This document shows positions 1 to 8,883 of a DNA stretch of 64,000 nt, piece by piece. The DNA is taken from NCBI RefSeq assembly GCF_001282685.1, contig NZ_LN875035.1, positions 2,218,001 to 2,282,000 of the forward strand. Reading direction: 5' to 3'. Below the pieces are notes generated by a model. It worked only from the letters and a program-made list of their open reading frames with translations, ran no database searches and was not told the origin of the DNA. The stretch's first letter is position 1. Each line of letters starts with the position of its first letter. Source of the stretch: Niameybacter massiliensis. GTDB lineage: Bacteria; Bacillota; Clostridia; Lachnospirales; Cellulosilyticaceae. The position numbers and the translations under genes are program-made.

Positions 1-335
1 GTTAATGTCCCTGCCCAGTTAATGCCTTCTACTATTTTTCTAGAGGAAAGCAGAAGGCCTGCAATGACAATTTCTTTAACCGCATTTGCATTAGCACCTG
101 GTGTGTTAAAGACAACGATTCCTTTTTCTGCACAACTTTCAACGGGAATGTTATTCACACCAGCACCGGCTCTTGCAATAGCTTTAACATGGACTGGTAG
201 TTCCATATCATGCATCTTGGCACTTCTTACTAAAATTGCATCTGCCTCTTCTAATGAATCTTGAACAAGATAATTTTCTCCAAATAACTTTATCCCCTTA
301 GAAGAAATTTTATTTAAAGTATAGATTTTATTCAT
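1..335 (-). CDS. serA: D-3-phosphoglycerate dehydrogenase, N-terminal part (cut by window edge)
   Basis: The visible 111 residues start MNKIYTLNKI and contain the substrate-domain segment AIARAGAGVNNIP followed by GIVVFNTPGANANAV, which is typical of SerA. The enzyme oxidises 3-phosphoglycerate to phosphohydroxypyruvate, the first step of serine synthesis. The NAD domain and C-terminus lie beyond position 1, so I cannot tell whether an ACT regulatory domain is present. The ATG at 335 overlaps the serC stop in an ATGA arrangement, and its ribosome site GGAGG lies inside the end of serC, which indicates translational coupling in a serC-serA operon. Identity is firm; completeness is unknown. Confidence 0.93.
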   Translation of the reverse strand, partial: MNKIYTLNKISSKGIKLFGENYLVQDSLEEADAILVRSAKMHDMELPVHVKAIARAGAGVNNIPVESCAEKGIVVFNTPGANANAVKEIVIAGLLLSSRKIVEGINWAGTL

Positions 336-1423
336 TTCATCGCCTCCTTATGCTCAATCTCAAATGCTTTCATAAAGTCGACTAATGCTTTTACACCTTC
401 TATAGGCATTGCATTATAAATGCTTGCACGCATACCACCTACACTCCTATGTCCCTTCAAGTTGACAAGTCCACAAGCTGTAGCGGATTTAACAAAGGCT
501 GCGTCAAGTACTTCATCTCCTGTTACAAATGGTACATTCATTAAGGAACGATCTTCTATTGCTGCTGTTCCTTTAAAAAGTTCAGATTGGTCTAAGAAGT
601 CGTAAAGAAGTGCTGCTTTTTCTTTGTTACGTGCTTCAATAGCAGCAACACCTCCTTGTGCTTCTACCCATTCAAATACAAGTTTAAGCATATAAATAGC
701 ATAAGTTGGTGGTGTATTAAACATAGAATCATTATCTACATGTGTTTGGTAGTTCAACATAGTTGGTATAATCTCATCTGCTTTTCCTACCAAATCCTCA
801 CGTATAATGACAACTGTAACACCTGCTGGCCCTAAATTCTTTTGAGCACCTGCAAAGATTACACCATATTTTGTGACATCGATAACTTCAGACATGATGC
901 AAGAAGATAGATCCGCTACTAATGGTACATCACCCGTTTCAGGTAATGTTTTAAATTTCGTACCATAAATGGTATTATTTTCACAAATGTAAACATAGTC
1001 AGCATCTTTGTCAAATTGACTCTTCTTATAAGTTGGTATATGGCTATAAGTATCAGATTTGGAGGATGCAATCACATTAACCTTCCCAAATTTTTTAGCT
1101 TCTTTAATGGCTTTTGATGACCAAACACCACTATCAATAAAATCTGCTTTTTTTGAACCCACCATCAAATTCATAGGTACCATTGCAAATTGAAGTGAAG
1201 CACCACCTTGTAAAAAAAGCACTTTATAATGATCCGGTATATTCATCAGACTACGAAGCTTTGCCTCTGCTTCTTCAATAATCTTCATATACGCTTTGGA
1301 CCTATGGCTCATCTCCATTACACTCATTCCTGCATCTTCAAAGCATACAAGTTCTCTTTGTGCTTTTTCTAATACTTCAAGTGGTAATACAGCAGGTCCT
1401 GCTGAAAAGTTATATACTCTCAT
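332..1423 (-). CDS. serC: Phosphoserine aminotransferase
   Basis: 363 residues, the usual SerC length. It begins MRVYNFSAGPAVLP, the family signature, and has the PLP-binding lysine at about residue 195 in AGAQKNLGPAG. It is a class V aminotransferase that converts 3-phosphohydroxypyruvate and glutamate into phosphoserine and 2-oxoglutarate; the same fold can act in pyridoxine synthesis. The ribosome site AGGAGG precedes the ATG. It is the first gene of a two-gene unit with serA downstream, driven by the promoter at 1476-1504. Confidence 0.96.
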   Translation of the reverse strand: MRVYNFSAGPAVLPLEVLEKAQRELVCFEDAGMSVMEMSHRSKAYMKIIEEAEAKLRSLMNIPDHYKVLFLQGGASLQFAMVPMNLMVGSKKADFIDSGVWSSKAIKEAKKFGKVNVIASSKSDTYSHIPTYKKSQFDKDADYVYICENNTIYGTKFKTLPETGDVPLVADLSSCIMSEVIDVTKYGVIFAGAQKNLGPAGVTVVIIREDLVGKADEIIPTMLNYQTHVDNDSMFNTPPTYAIYMLKLVFEWVEAQGGVAAIEARNKEKAALLYDFLDQSELFKGTAAIEDRSLMNVPFVTGDEVLDAAFVKSATACGLVNLKGHRSVGGMRASIYNAMPIEGVKALVDFMKAFEIEHKEAMK

Positions 1424-1475
1424 CTTGACATCCTCCTCTTAGATTCTTTTACACTTTAGTGTAGTATAATGTTAA

Positions 1476-1504
1476 ATTATAGATAATTTCTATTAATTAG
1501 TCAA
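1476..1504 (-). promoter_or_regulatory. SigA-type promoter of serC-serA
   Basis: On the minus strand TTGACT (1499-1504) and TATAAT (1476-1481) are separated by exactly 17 bases. An interrupted palindrome TACACT-TT-AGTGTA (1450-1463) follows just past the expected start point and could be an operator or a leader hairpin; its role is inferred only from position. Confidence 0.8.
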
Positions 1505-1557
1505 TAATTTTCTGAAACTTTTAGAATAATGATGCCAAGTTTTATTATTTTTTCATT

Positions 1558-2493
1558 TTAGCTTAATGTCGCTACCATAACAGCTTTTATAGTATGCATA
1601 CGATTTTCAGCTTCATCAAATACAACAGAATACTTAGATTCAAATACTTCCTCTGTTACTTCATTTTCTTTAACTGCAGGCAAGCAGTGCATAAAAATCA
1701 CATTTTCATTTTCAGTCTTAGTAATAAGATCCATATTAATTTGGTAAGGCTTTAACATTTTAATACGTTCTGACGCTTTTTCTTCTTCACCCATTGAGCA
1801 CCATACATCTGTATAAAGTACATCTGCCCCTTTTACACTATTAAGATCTTCTGTTATAGTTAAACTCCCCCCACTCTTCTTAGCATATGCTGTACAAGTT
1901 GTAACTAGACCTGACTCAGGCCATAAACTTTCTGGTGCAATAATAACCATATGCATACCCATTTTACAACACCCAATCATAAGACTATTGGCCATGTTAT
2001 TACGTCCATCTCCAATATAGATAAATTTCTTTCTTTTTAAGCTCCCTAAGTGCTCCTTGACAGTAAGGAGGTCTGCTAAAATCTGTGTAGGATGATACAT
2101 ATCTGTCAATCCATTGTAAACAGGTACACCACTATACTCTGCTAACTCTTCTACTGTTTTTTGAGAAAAACCTCGGAATTCAATAGCATCAAACATACGG
2201 CCAAGTACACGCGCTGTGTCTTTAACACTTTCTTTATAACCTAGTTGGATATCATTTTTACCTAAATACTCTGGATGTGCACCTTCATCCGTACATGCTA
2301 TTGTAAAAGCACAACGTGTACGTGTGGAAGGTTTTTCAAAAATAAGAGCTACATTTTTTCCGTTTAAAGTCTCTCCTTTAATTCCCATCTTTTTCTTTGC
2401 TTTAAGTACTGCTGCTAGTTCTAGTAACTCTCCTATTTGCTCACTTGAAAAATCATGTAAAGTTAAAAATGATTTACCTTTTAATCCAAACAT
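1558..2493 (-). CDS. argF: Ornithine carbamoyltransferase
   Basis: 311 residues. The carbamoyl-phosphate motif STRTR is at 56-60, HPTQ at 134-137 and the ornithine-loop motif HCLP at 269-272, so the enzyme should be active. It makes citrulline from ornithine and carbamoyl phosphate. Sequence alone does not separate the anabolic ArgF from the catabolic ArcB. No arginine deiminase or carbamate kinase gene is adjacent, so a biosynthetic role is more likely. It forms a single-gene unit with its own promoter and a candidate operator. The ribosome site AGGAGTGAT precedes the ATG. No clear terminator is seen downstream. Confidence 0.95.
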   Translation of the reverse strand: MFGLKGKSFLTLHDFSSEQIGELLELAAVLKAKKKMGIKGETLNGKNVALIFEKPSTRTRCAFTIACTDEGAHPEYLGKNDIQLGYKESVKDTARVLGRMFDAIEFRGFSQKTVEELAEYSGVPVYNGLTDMYHPTQILADLLTVKEHLGSLKRKKFIYIGDGRNNMANSLMIGCCKMGMHMVIIAPESLWPESGLVTTCTAYAKKSGGSLTITEDLNSVKGADVLYTDVWCSMGEEEKASERIKMLKPYQINMDLITKTENENVIFMHCLPAVKENEVTEEVFESKYSVVFDEAENRMHTIKAVMVATLS

Positions 2494-2536
2494 ATCATCA
2501 CTCCTAATTTATATTTATTTAATAATTTGTATTTTT

Positions 2537-2570
2537 ATAAATATTATACTTCAATATTTATTTAAATCAA
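2537..2570 (-). promoter_or_regulatory. argF promoter overlapped by an inverted repeat
   Basis: Minus-strand TTGATT (2565-2570) and TATAAT (2543-2548) are 16 bases apart. A perfect 9-base inverted repeat, ATAAATATT and AATATTTAT with a 7-base centre (2537-2561), covers the -10 element and most of the spacer. This is where a repressor such as ArgR would bind, although the arms do not match the known ARG box well. Confidence 0.7.
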
Positions 2571-2578
2571 TAGTTTTA

Positions 2579-2612
2579 TAAAAAAATCCCATGCAAATTT
2601 TATGCATAGGAT
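2579..2612 (-). terminator. Intrinsic terminator of the HAD-phosphatase unit
   Basis: On the minus strand an 11-base stem (AATCCTATGCA with TGCATGGGATT, one G-U pair) is followed by seven T. The stop codon of the HAD gene lies in the loop and stem, so the gene ends inside its terminator. It separates this unit from the argF promoter. Confidence 0.85.
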
Positions 2613-3280
2613 TTTTTATGTTCTGATTCATAATACTCTATAATTTGTTTGTAGTCTTCAACAAAATAATCTGCTTCCTGCCTAAGAACTTCTTCCATTT
2701 CCGCTACTTGACGGTCACGAATTGCACAGATAGTCATCCCTGCTCTTTTTGCCGCAAGTACGCCATTAGGTACGTCTTCAAAAGCTAGACAGCGTGTAGG
2801 TTCAACGTCTAAATCCTTTGCAACTTGCTGATATACATAGGGATAAGGTTTTCCTTTTTCTACTTCACAAGAGGTACGAATACTTGCAAACTTTTGACGC
2901 ATACCATGTGCCTCAAGTACAATCTCCACTAATTCATGAGAATTACTTGTTGCAATGCCCATCTTAATATCTTGTGATTCTAGATATTCCAAGAACTCAC
3001 GCACATGTTTTTTTAGTGGCACTTGTGCTCTATAGAAGTCAGATGCCATCTGATTCCAATCTGCTTTAATCTTTTCTACACTATCTTCAAGCTGAAAACG
3101 GTTTTTAACATATTCAGCCGTCTCTGTAAAACTCATACCTTCAAGTTCTGATTCAAGCATCTCATCTACTTCTATACCATAACGACCTAAATAATCTTCA
3201 TCAATTTTAGACCATACCCACATAGAATCTACTAATGTTCCATCTAAATCAAAAATCACTGCATCAAATGTACGTTTCAT
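2600..3280 (-). CDS. HAD-superfamily hydrolase, beta-phosphoglucomutase/phosphatase type
   Basis: 226 residues from the ATG at 3280. A TTG five codons upstream is in frame, but the site AGGGGG sits 6-7 bases before this ATG, so ATG is preferred. HAD motifs are in order: nucleophile FDLDGTLVDS near the N-terminus, ATSNS (motif II), KGKPYP (motif III lysine) and AFEDVPNGVLAAKRAGM (motif IV). The helical cap of about 70 residues between motifs I and II is that of subclass IA. Members dephosphorylate sugar phosphates or isomerise glucose 1-phosphate. The exact substrate cannot be read from the sequence. Confidence 0.85.
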   Translation of the reverse strand: MKRTFDAVIFDLDGTLVDSMWVWSKIDEDYLGRYGIEVDEMLESELEGMSFTETAEYVKNRFQLEDSVEKIKADWNQMASDFYRAQVPLKKHVREFLEYLESQDIKMGIATSNSHELVEIVLEAHGMRQKFASIRTSCEVEKGKPYPYVYQQVAKDLDVEPTRCLAFEDVPNGVLAAKRAGMTICAIRDRQVAEMEEVLRQEADYFVEDYKQIIEYYESEHKKSYA

Positions 3281-3310
3281 ACCATTCCCCCTCAAGCTAA
3301 TATTTTTTAT

Positions 3311-4042
3311 CTAGTTATTCATTGTTAACTGACCAAGTTCTTCATCTGTTAATTGACGATATTCACCAATTGCTAATGCCTCTGGTAATTTAAAATCCCC
3401 CATACTTACACGTTTTAAATAGGTTACTTCCTTACCTACAGCTTTCATCATACGCTTCACTTGATGGAACTTACCTTCTCTAATTGTAATATAAACCTTA
3501 GAAGTTTCTTCATTTGCCTCTATAATTTCAAGTCCTGCTGGCATACAAGGTTTTGCTTCACCAATCTCTACACCTGACTCAAAAGCTTCAATATCAGCTT
3601 CTACTACCTTACCATTTACCTCAGCATAGTAACATTTATCTACATGCTTCTTAGGTGATAAAAGACTATGTGCCATTTTTCCATCATTGGTTAAGAGAAG
3701 TAATCCTTCTGTATCTTTATCTAACCTTCCAACAGGTGCTAAACTTCTCCCTTTTGTTACAGGGTCTAAAAGATCCATCACCGTTTCTTGTCTTGGATCT
3801 TCGGTTGCAGTAATATAGCCTGCTGGTTTATTTAAAATATAGTAATAAAAAGGCTTATAGTCTACTACTTCCTCACCTAGTGTAACAACTGCTTCACTAG
3901 GGCTAATACTACATTCTGGACGTTTTTCAACTTCCCCATTCACTTTGACCTTTTTCTTTTTTATAAGTTGTTGGACTTCTGAGCGAGAACCATATCCTGT
4001 ATGCACTAAATATTTATCAAGTCGCATTTTCTTTTCTATCAT
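3311..4042 (-). CDS. 16S rRNA/23S rRNA pseudouridine synthase, RsuA/RluB family
   Basis: An N-terminal S4 RNA-binding domain (MRLDKYLVHTGYGSR) is followed by the catalytic domain with GRLDKDTEGLLLLTNDG, which carries the active-site aspartate. It converts uridine to pseudouridine in rRNA. The start is uncertain. ATG at 4042 is given here; ATG at 4027 gives the classical MRLDKYL start; and an in-frame TTG at 4108 would overlap the upstream methyltransferase gene. None has a strong ribosome site, which suggests coupling to the upstream gene. RsuA (16S U516) and RluB/E/F-type targets cannot be separated here. Confidence 0.88.
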   Translation of the reverse strand: MIEKKMRLDKYLVHTGYGSRSEVQQLIKKKKVKVNGEVEKRPECSISPSEAVVTLGEEVVDYKPFYYYILNKPAGYITATEDPRQETVMDLLDPVTKGRSLAPVGRLDKDTEGLLLLTNDGKMAHSLLSPKKHVDKCYYAEVNGKVVEADIEAFESGVEIGEAKPCMPAGLEIIEANEETSKVYITIREGKFHQVKRMMKAVGKEVTYLKRVSMGDFKLPEALAIGEYRQLTDEELGQLTMNN

Positions 4043-4092
4043 TTTATATCTACCATCATTTCTTATTATATTTGTCTCATGTAAAGCATCTA

Positions 4093-5457
4093 TCACATCA
4101 TACGCCAATTCGTAGCATATAAGTTTTTAAGTGTTCCATTTTGACTTTTTACCCATCCTAAAGGATGTCCCATTACGCCTATTACATTAAAACCTTTTGG
4201 TGCTTCTATAAGTAGAGTCTCACCTTTTAAGTATTTTATCACATTTGCATCTTCTATTTGTAAGTCGATATAATTTTTAAACATTTCTTTTGGATAGGCT
4301 AAAGCTAATACTTGTGAAGGATCAAAACGTTTATTTTTAACCTCACCTAAATACATCCCACTGCGTATCACACGAAGCCCTTCTAAATCCGGTGCATCTT
4401 CTGTTTGTAAGTAAATTTTATTTTTAAGTTCAATAATCGGTGTATTAATATCTAGATGTGTATTTGTTTCAATAAACTCTTTTAAAATAGGAATATCTTT
4501 AATACGCTTTTTAATAGATAGACGCTTAGTTTCGTCAAAAGCCTCACCTAATTTTTGAATAAGACATACAAAATGCCCTTCACCCTTTAAATGATGTGGC
4601 CACAATCTTAACGCTCCACTTAGAGTATCTTTTTTAGAATCACTCCATTCTGGTCTGCCTTGTTTAATGCCACCAACACCTGTTAAAGGTATAATCTGAC
4701 AATCAGGATGTTTTTCTAAAAATGCTTCTATCATTCCTTCATTTTCTTCTGGTGAAAAGGTACAGGTTGAATACAGCATCATCCCATCAGTTTTAAGCAT
4801 TGTGTAAGCATCTTCTAATATGATACGTTGAAGGTTGCAGCAATGTTCAATACCATGAGTCTCCCAACTCTTTACTGCATTTTCATTTTTTCTAAACATT
4901 CCTTCACCTGAACAGGGCGCATCTATTAAAATTTTATTAAAATAACCTTTGAACTTGGTTGCTAAACGTTCAGAGGTTTCTGCTGTAATCATGCTATTAC
5001 GTATACCAAAGTTCTCAATATTTTTCATCAAAGCCATAGCACGCGTCGCACTAATATCATTACTTACAAGTAGTCCTGTTTGACCTAACCTAGCACCTAC
5101 TTGTGTAGATTTACCTCCAGGAGCAGCACAAAGGTCTAGTACTTTATCTCCTTCTTCAATTGGAATATAAGCACCTGGTGCCATCGCACTTGGTTCTTGC
5201 ATATAATAAAGCCCTGCATGATAGTATGGATGCTTCCCTGGTCTATCCCCTTCTTGATAATAGTAACCTTCCTTACACCAAGATACAGCTTCTAGCCCTT
5301 CAAAAGGACAAATGTTATCCCATGCTTCTTTCCCTAACTTTAATGTGTTTATGCGAATGCCTTGATATTCTGGGAAGCTATAACTGTCTAAATACGCTTC
5401 AAACTCATCTTGTAGAAGTCCTTGTATCTTTTCTTTAAACTTAACTGGTAATTCCAT
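4093..5457 (-). CDS. RsmB/RsmF-type RNA cytosine-C5 methyltransferase
   Basis: 454 residues. The SAM-binding motif DLCAAPGGKSTQ, catalytic motif IV DAPCSGEGMFRK and motif VI YSTCTFSPEENE are present; the two cysteines are the catalytic and release residues of the NOL1/NOP2/sun family. The C-terminal roughly 150 residues match the extension of RsmF (YebU), an extra domain plus a PUA-like RNA-binding end. It methylates a cytosine in rRNA using SAM. It is followed at once by the pseudouridine synthase, forming an rRNA-modification pair, and preceded by a phosphoesterase gene 17 bases away. Confidence 0.92.
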   Translation of the reverse strand: MELPVKFKEKIQGLLQDEFEAYLDSYSFPEYQGIRINTLKLGKEAWDNICPFEGLEAVSWCKEGYYYQEGDRPGKHPYYHAGLYYMQEPSAMAPGAYIPIEEGDKVLDLCAAPGGKSTQVGARLGQTGLLVSNDISATRAMALMKNIENFGIRNSMITAETSERLATKFKGYFNKILIDAPCSGEGMFRKNENAVKSWETHGIEHCCNLQRIILEDAYTMLKTDGMMLYSTCTFSPEENEGMIEAFLEKHPDCQIIPLTGVGGIKQGRPEWSDSKKDTLSGALRLWPHHLKGEGHFVCLIQKLGEAFDETKRLSIKKRIKDIPILKEFIETNTHLDINTPIIELKNKIYLQTEDAPDLEGLRVIRSGMYLGEVKNKRFDPSQVLALAYPKEMFKNYIDLQIEDANVIKYLKGETLLIEAPKGFNVIGVMGHPLGWVKSQNGTLKNLYATNWRMM

Positions 5458-5474
5458 TTTATGTCCTCTTTATC

Positions 5475-6170
5475 TTATTCTGTAATTTCTAATATTAATT
5501 TAGGGCAAAACTCCAAGTAATCTGCAGCAACTAAGTGGTACATTCGTTCATTGTAGCTTCCTTTTAAGGCTTTTTCCCATCCTGTTTCATCATGAAGATG
5601 ACCATACATTACTTGTCGCACTGGATACTGCTCAATAAGCGCAGTAAAGGGTGAATCTTCTCTTTTGTCATTGGTAGGAGGATAATGAAGTGCCACTATT
5701 ATTTCTTCTGCACCTTTTTTAATTCCATCTTGAAATGAAAGTTTTAAGCGTTCTTGCTCTCTTAAATAAATCTTTTTATCTTCCTGCGAAGCATCATCAA
5801 AGTGCATCCATCCTCTTGTACCACATATAGCATATCTACCTACTTTATAGGCGGTATTTTGAATAAAATAGATGGAATCATAGAGTGTATTTAAAACACC
5901 TATTTTCTCCCACCAATAATCATGATTACCTTTGATACATACCTTTTTGCCTGGTAACTGATCAATAAAATCCAGGTCTACCTTTGCCTCATTTAGTTTC
6001 ATAGCCCAAGACAGATCTCCACAAAGAATAACAATGTCTTTATCCGTTACGAGCTGTTTCCAGCACGCCGTTAACCTAGTCACATGATTTTCCCATTTAG
6101 GTCCAAAGACTTCCATAGGCTTATCTGTACTCAATGCTAAATGCAAATCTCCGATTGCATAGATTTTCAT
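5475..6170 (-). CDS. Calcineurin-like metallophosphoesterase
   Basis: 231 residues. The two-metal motifs appear in order: DLHL (D-x-H) near residue 8, LCGDLSWA (GD), KGNHDYWW (GNHD), ALHYPP and GHLH near the C-terminus. Cytosolic, with no signal peptide. Homologues are annotated only as predicted phosphohydrolases, so the substrate is unknown. It is the first gene of a unit with the RsmF-type methyltransferase and the pseudouridine synthase, which may hint at a role with RNA or nucleotides. Confidence 0.88.
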   Translation of the reverse strand: MKIYAIGDLHLALSTDKPMEVFGPKWENHVTRLTACWKQLVTDKDIVILCGDLSWAMKLNEAKVDLDFIDQLPGKKVCIKGNHDYWWEKIGVLNTLYDSIYFIQNTAYKVGRYAICGTRGWMHFDDASQEDKKIYLREQERLKLSFQDGIKKGAEEIIVALHYPPTNDKREDSPFTALIEQYPVRQVMYGHLHDETGWEKALKGSYNERMYHLVAADYLEFCPKLILEITE

Positions 6171-6267
6171 TTTTTTACTCCTTTATATGATCGCCTTCTT
6201 AAAAAGTATCTTGAGCTATTATAACATAAGTCTTTATCTATTCCAATGTCCCTCACAATCCATCCCT

Positions 6268-7323
6268 CTAGGATTTTTGTTCTAAATATTGCAAAATACT
6301 ATAAGGATTAATCCAAAATTCTACATTATCAGGTGTCTTCACTGCAATCCCTATATGAAGATGAACTGGAAATTGGCCAGTAGTTCCTTCTTCACCATAG
6401 CCACTATCTCCCATAAGACCAATTACTTCTCCTGCTTGTACCCGGTCACCTTGCTTTAAATTCTTCGCATAGGAATGAAGATGTGCATAGTAAAAATAGG
6501 CACCACTTTCACTCCGAATACCTACCCTGTATCCTCCTGTCTGATTCCATCCTATATTTTCAACAGTACCATCCGTCATACTTCTTATTTTAATTTGTCC
6601 AGATTCATTGGCTTTAGACATAATATCAATACCATAATGTAACCTATTTCCATTATAAGTTCTAGAGTCTTTCCATCCATTTTCATAGGTATACACATTT
6701 TTCTCCCTAATTGGAAAAGATTTAATATCATAGATAAATTGCTTGTACACATCTGTAGCATTGTCATACATTCCAAATTCATCTAAGAAATTCGTTGTAT
6801 CTTTTTCTTTGATAGATTGTTCTATTTCAGCTAAAGGTGTCTCCTTATAAGACTCTACTGCCCATACAGCAAGTGTATGGGCATAGTCCTTTTTGTATTG
6901 AATAGAAAGTTCCATCAATCGCTTTAACGTGTCTCCACCTATTTCGAAATCTTGAATATGTTCAGTATAAGCTGATGTTACTTGTATAGTCGCTGGCGTT
7001 TTACTATCTACTTCTGCCTTTTTACTCCCCCCCCCAAAGCTTCCTGCACATTTCGTTAGGATTAATAGGATTCCTACTGCAATCAATAAAATACCTATAA
7101 ACTTCTTTAAGCTCTCTGTTCCCTCTATCACTGCAAACTGCGTTCTACTTTGTCTAGTATTTGTTGTTGACTTAGATGCCGATCTCATCATAGATGGTCT
7201 ATTAACTTTTGTAGCAGATCTCACTGGTGTCCCATAAGATCTTTCACGTCTATTCTTAGAAACTTGCCTTTTTCTCCCCATATCATAAGTCATTTGCCCT
7301 ATAACCCGTTCAAATTTATTCAT
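6268..7323 (-). CDS. Membrane-anchored M23 (LytM) peptidoglycan peptidase
   Basis: 351 residues from the ATG at 7323, which has the ribosome site GGGGA; an upstream in-frame start at 7365 has none. Residues 1-74 are very basic and cytoplasmic, one membrane segment spans about 75-90, and the outer part ends in an M23 domain with zinc and active-site residues H229-x3-D233, H281 and H321-x-H323, so it should be active against cell-wall peptides. A run of nine G (7027-7035) codes Gly-Gly-Gly just after the membrane segment and may be prone to slippage. The arrangement resembles sporulation and division LytM proteins such as SpoIIQ, but I cannot assign one. Confidence 0.88.
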   Translation of the reverse strand: MNKFERVIGQMTYDMGRKRQVSKNRRERSYGTPVRSATKVNRPSMMRSASKSTTNTRQSRTQFAVIEGTESLKKFIGILLIAVGILLILTKCAGSFGGGSKKAEVDSKTPATIQVTSAYTEHIQDFEIGGDTLKRLMELSIQYKKDYAHTLAVWAVESYKETPLAEIEQSIKEKDTTNFLDEFGMYDNATDVYKQFIYDIKSFPIREKNVYTYENGWKDSRTYNGNRLHYGIDIMSKANESGQIKIRSMTDGTVENIGWNQTGGYRVGIRSESGAYFYYAHLHSYAKNLKQGDRVQAGEVIGLMGDSGYGEEGTTGQFPVHLHIGIAVKTPDNVEFWINPYSILQYLEQKS

Positions 7324-7344
7324 ATAATCTCCCCTCTCTCTATT

Positions 7345-7380
7345 TATAAAAAAATAAAGAAGCATAAATACTATGCTTCT
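7345..7380 (-). terminator. Intrinsic terminator after the radical-SAM gene
   Basis: Minus strand: stem AGAAGCATA/TATGCTTCT (9 pairs, 5-base loop, 7358-7380) followed by TTTATTTTTTT. The stop codon of the radical-SAM gene (7371-7373) lies at the loop edge. Confidence 0.85.
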
Positions 7381-8327
7381 TCTTTAGTCATAAAACGTTG
7401 CAAAGCCCTTCCATTTTGATAATGGCATAAGTCTCCTTGCACAAAGCCTTCCTCACCCATCTTGGCGATAATTTCATCATGAATTTTCCACCAACTTGTA
7501 TTCCAGTTAGCAAATAAAGTATATTCTTCTGGTGCTCTACCAATAATACGTTGCACTACAACCTTATCTGATAAATAACGTAAGAAAGTTATAACACGCT
7601 CTTCATATTCTTCTTTTGAAATCATTTCAAATTCACCTGCTTCATACTGGCGTCCCATCTTCGTATTCTTGGTAATGTATAAAGCATGTAACTTAATATA
7701 ATCTATCCCTAAAACACTCATAAGCTTTGCATTTTCAATAACATCATCCATATTATCCCACGGCAAGTTTAAAATGAGATGGGTACAGATTTCAAATCCA
7801 TAACGTTTAATACGTAAAACAGCATCTAGGTACTCACTTAAACCATGTCCTCTATTAATCTGCTTTAATGTATGATAATTCATTGTTTGCAAACCTAATT
7901 CAATACATACATCATAGCCTGTTTCATCTTGCCATTCTTTGATTGCCACTAGGTAATCTTCATGGATACAATCTGGTCTTGTTGAAATACTAATTCCAAC
8001 TAACCCATCATATTTAATTTGGTCGAGTACCCCTTTAAATTGCTCGAGAGGCATATAAGTATTACTAAAATTTTGTAAATAAGCAATAAACTTATGTGCT
8101 TTATAACGCTTCCCTATATAGTCAATATTTTGCTTGAGTTGGTCCTGTATGTGTATCTTTGTATCAAGAAGTTCATAACCTATCCCTACTTCACTACAAA
8201 ATGTACACCCTCCTGTGCCACAGTTACCATCACGATTCGGACACGTTACAGGTAAGTTTACAGGTATTTTATATACCTTTTCACCATATTTTTCTTTTAA
8301 TGTATCTGCATAACGTCTATAAGCCAT
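7371..8327 (-). CDS. TIGR01212-family radical SAM protein (YtqA/YhcC type)
   Basis: 318 residues. The N-terminus has a cysteine cluster CPNRDGNCGTGGCTFC that supplies the 4Fe-4S ligands of the radical SAM centre, preceded by KIPVNLPVT, which is diagnostic of this family. Later blocks such as GLQTMNYHTLKQINRGH resemble the Elp3/MiaB-like radical SAM fold. B. subtilis YtqA and E. coli YhcC belong here; the reaction is not established, though RNA modification is suspected. It is transcribed away from the plus-strand DUF378 gene. Confidence 0.88.
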   Translation of the reverse strand: MAYRRYADTLKEKYGEKVYKIPVNLPVTCPNRDGNCGTGGCTFCSEVGIGYELLDTKIHIQDQLKQNIDYIGKRYKAHKFIAYLQNFSNTYMPLEQFKGVLDQIKYDGLVGISISTRPDCIHEDYLVAIKEWQDETGYDVCIELGLQTMNYHTLKQINRGHGLSEYLDAVLRIKRYGFEICTHLILNLPWDNMDDVIENAKLMSVLGIDYIKLHALYITKNTKMGRQYEAGEFEMISKEEYEERVITFLRYLSDKVVVQRIIGRAPEEYTLFANWNTSWWKIHDEIIAKMGEEGFVQGDLCHYQNGRALQRFMTKEEA

Positions 8328-8444
8328 AACATTCTAGCTCCTTCGTTTTTCCTTTTATGGTAAAACGACTGACCTTGTTTGTCAAACAAGCCTTACATTA
8401 TATATATATATACAAATTGGTTATATATTCCATGTTAGCTTATT

Positions 8445-8474
8445 TTGTATAAAAAAAAAATTTTTATCTATACT
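8445..8474 (+). promoter_or_regulatory. Probable promoter of the DUF378 gene
   Basis: TTGTAT (8445-8450) and TATACT (8469-8474) are 18 bases apart, and the spacer is a run of ten A followed by five T. The region before it (8397-8430) is alternating TA-rich. It lies in the 190-base gap between divergent genes; nothing else is evident there. Confidence 0.5.
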
Positions 8475-8517
8475 ATTAAACATAGATTTTATCAATTCTC
8501 TAAAAGAGGTGGAAGTC

Positions 8518-8736
8518 ATGGATACAAAAGCTTTAGATTATATTGCACTTACTTTAGTTATTATCGGTGCTATTAACTGGGGTCTTATTGGATTTTTCCA
8601 ATTTGATTTAGTTGCTATGTTGTTTGGCGGAATGGCATCATGGATTAGTCGTGTGATTTATGCAGCAGTGGGTATTGCTGGTCTTTACGCACTCACTATG
8701 TTTGGAAAAATATCTAATAGTCGTATGAATAGTTAA
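8518..8736 (+). CDS. DUF378 small membrane protein (YuzA-like)
   Basis: 72 residues from the ATG at 8518, preceded by AGAGGTGG; the GTG at 8509 is part of the ribosome site. Two membrane segments are clear: about residues 6-28, containing GAINWGLIGFFQFDLV, and about 40-62. The motif INWGL followed by FDLVA is the DUF378 signature. The function is unknown; B. subtilis YuzA belongs to this family. Single-gene unit with its own terminator. Confidence 0.9.
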   Translation: MDTKALDYIALTLVIIGAINWGLIGFFQFDLVAMLFGGMASWISRVIYAAVGIAGLYALTMFGKISNSRMNS

Positions 8737-8744
8737 TTTTTAGA

Positions 8745-8777
8745 TAACTAGATAGAATATCTATCTAGTTATTTTTA
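8745..8777 (+). terminator. Intrinsic terminator after DUF378
   Basis: AACTAGATAGA pairs with TCTATCTAGTT (11 pairs, 3-base loop), followed by ATTTTTAT. Confidence 0.85.
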
Positions 8778-8883
8778 TACCAATTTTTATTGAAATTTTT
8801 ATAAAACTTTTTTTAAATTTAAAGGATATTTTAGGCAATATGTTGAATATGTATATTAATAAATCATATTAGGGGTGATAACC

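Noticed and set aside
22-264. Plus-strand open frame opposite serA
   Set aside because: It is the reverse of the clear SerA coding sequence, has no ribosome site and no family similarity.
8397-8430. Alternating TA tract as a repeat element
   Set aside because: Short and low in complexity in an AT-rich promoter gap; nothing suggests a mobile or regulatory repeat.
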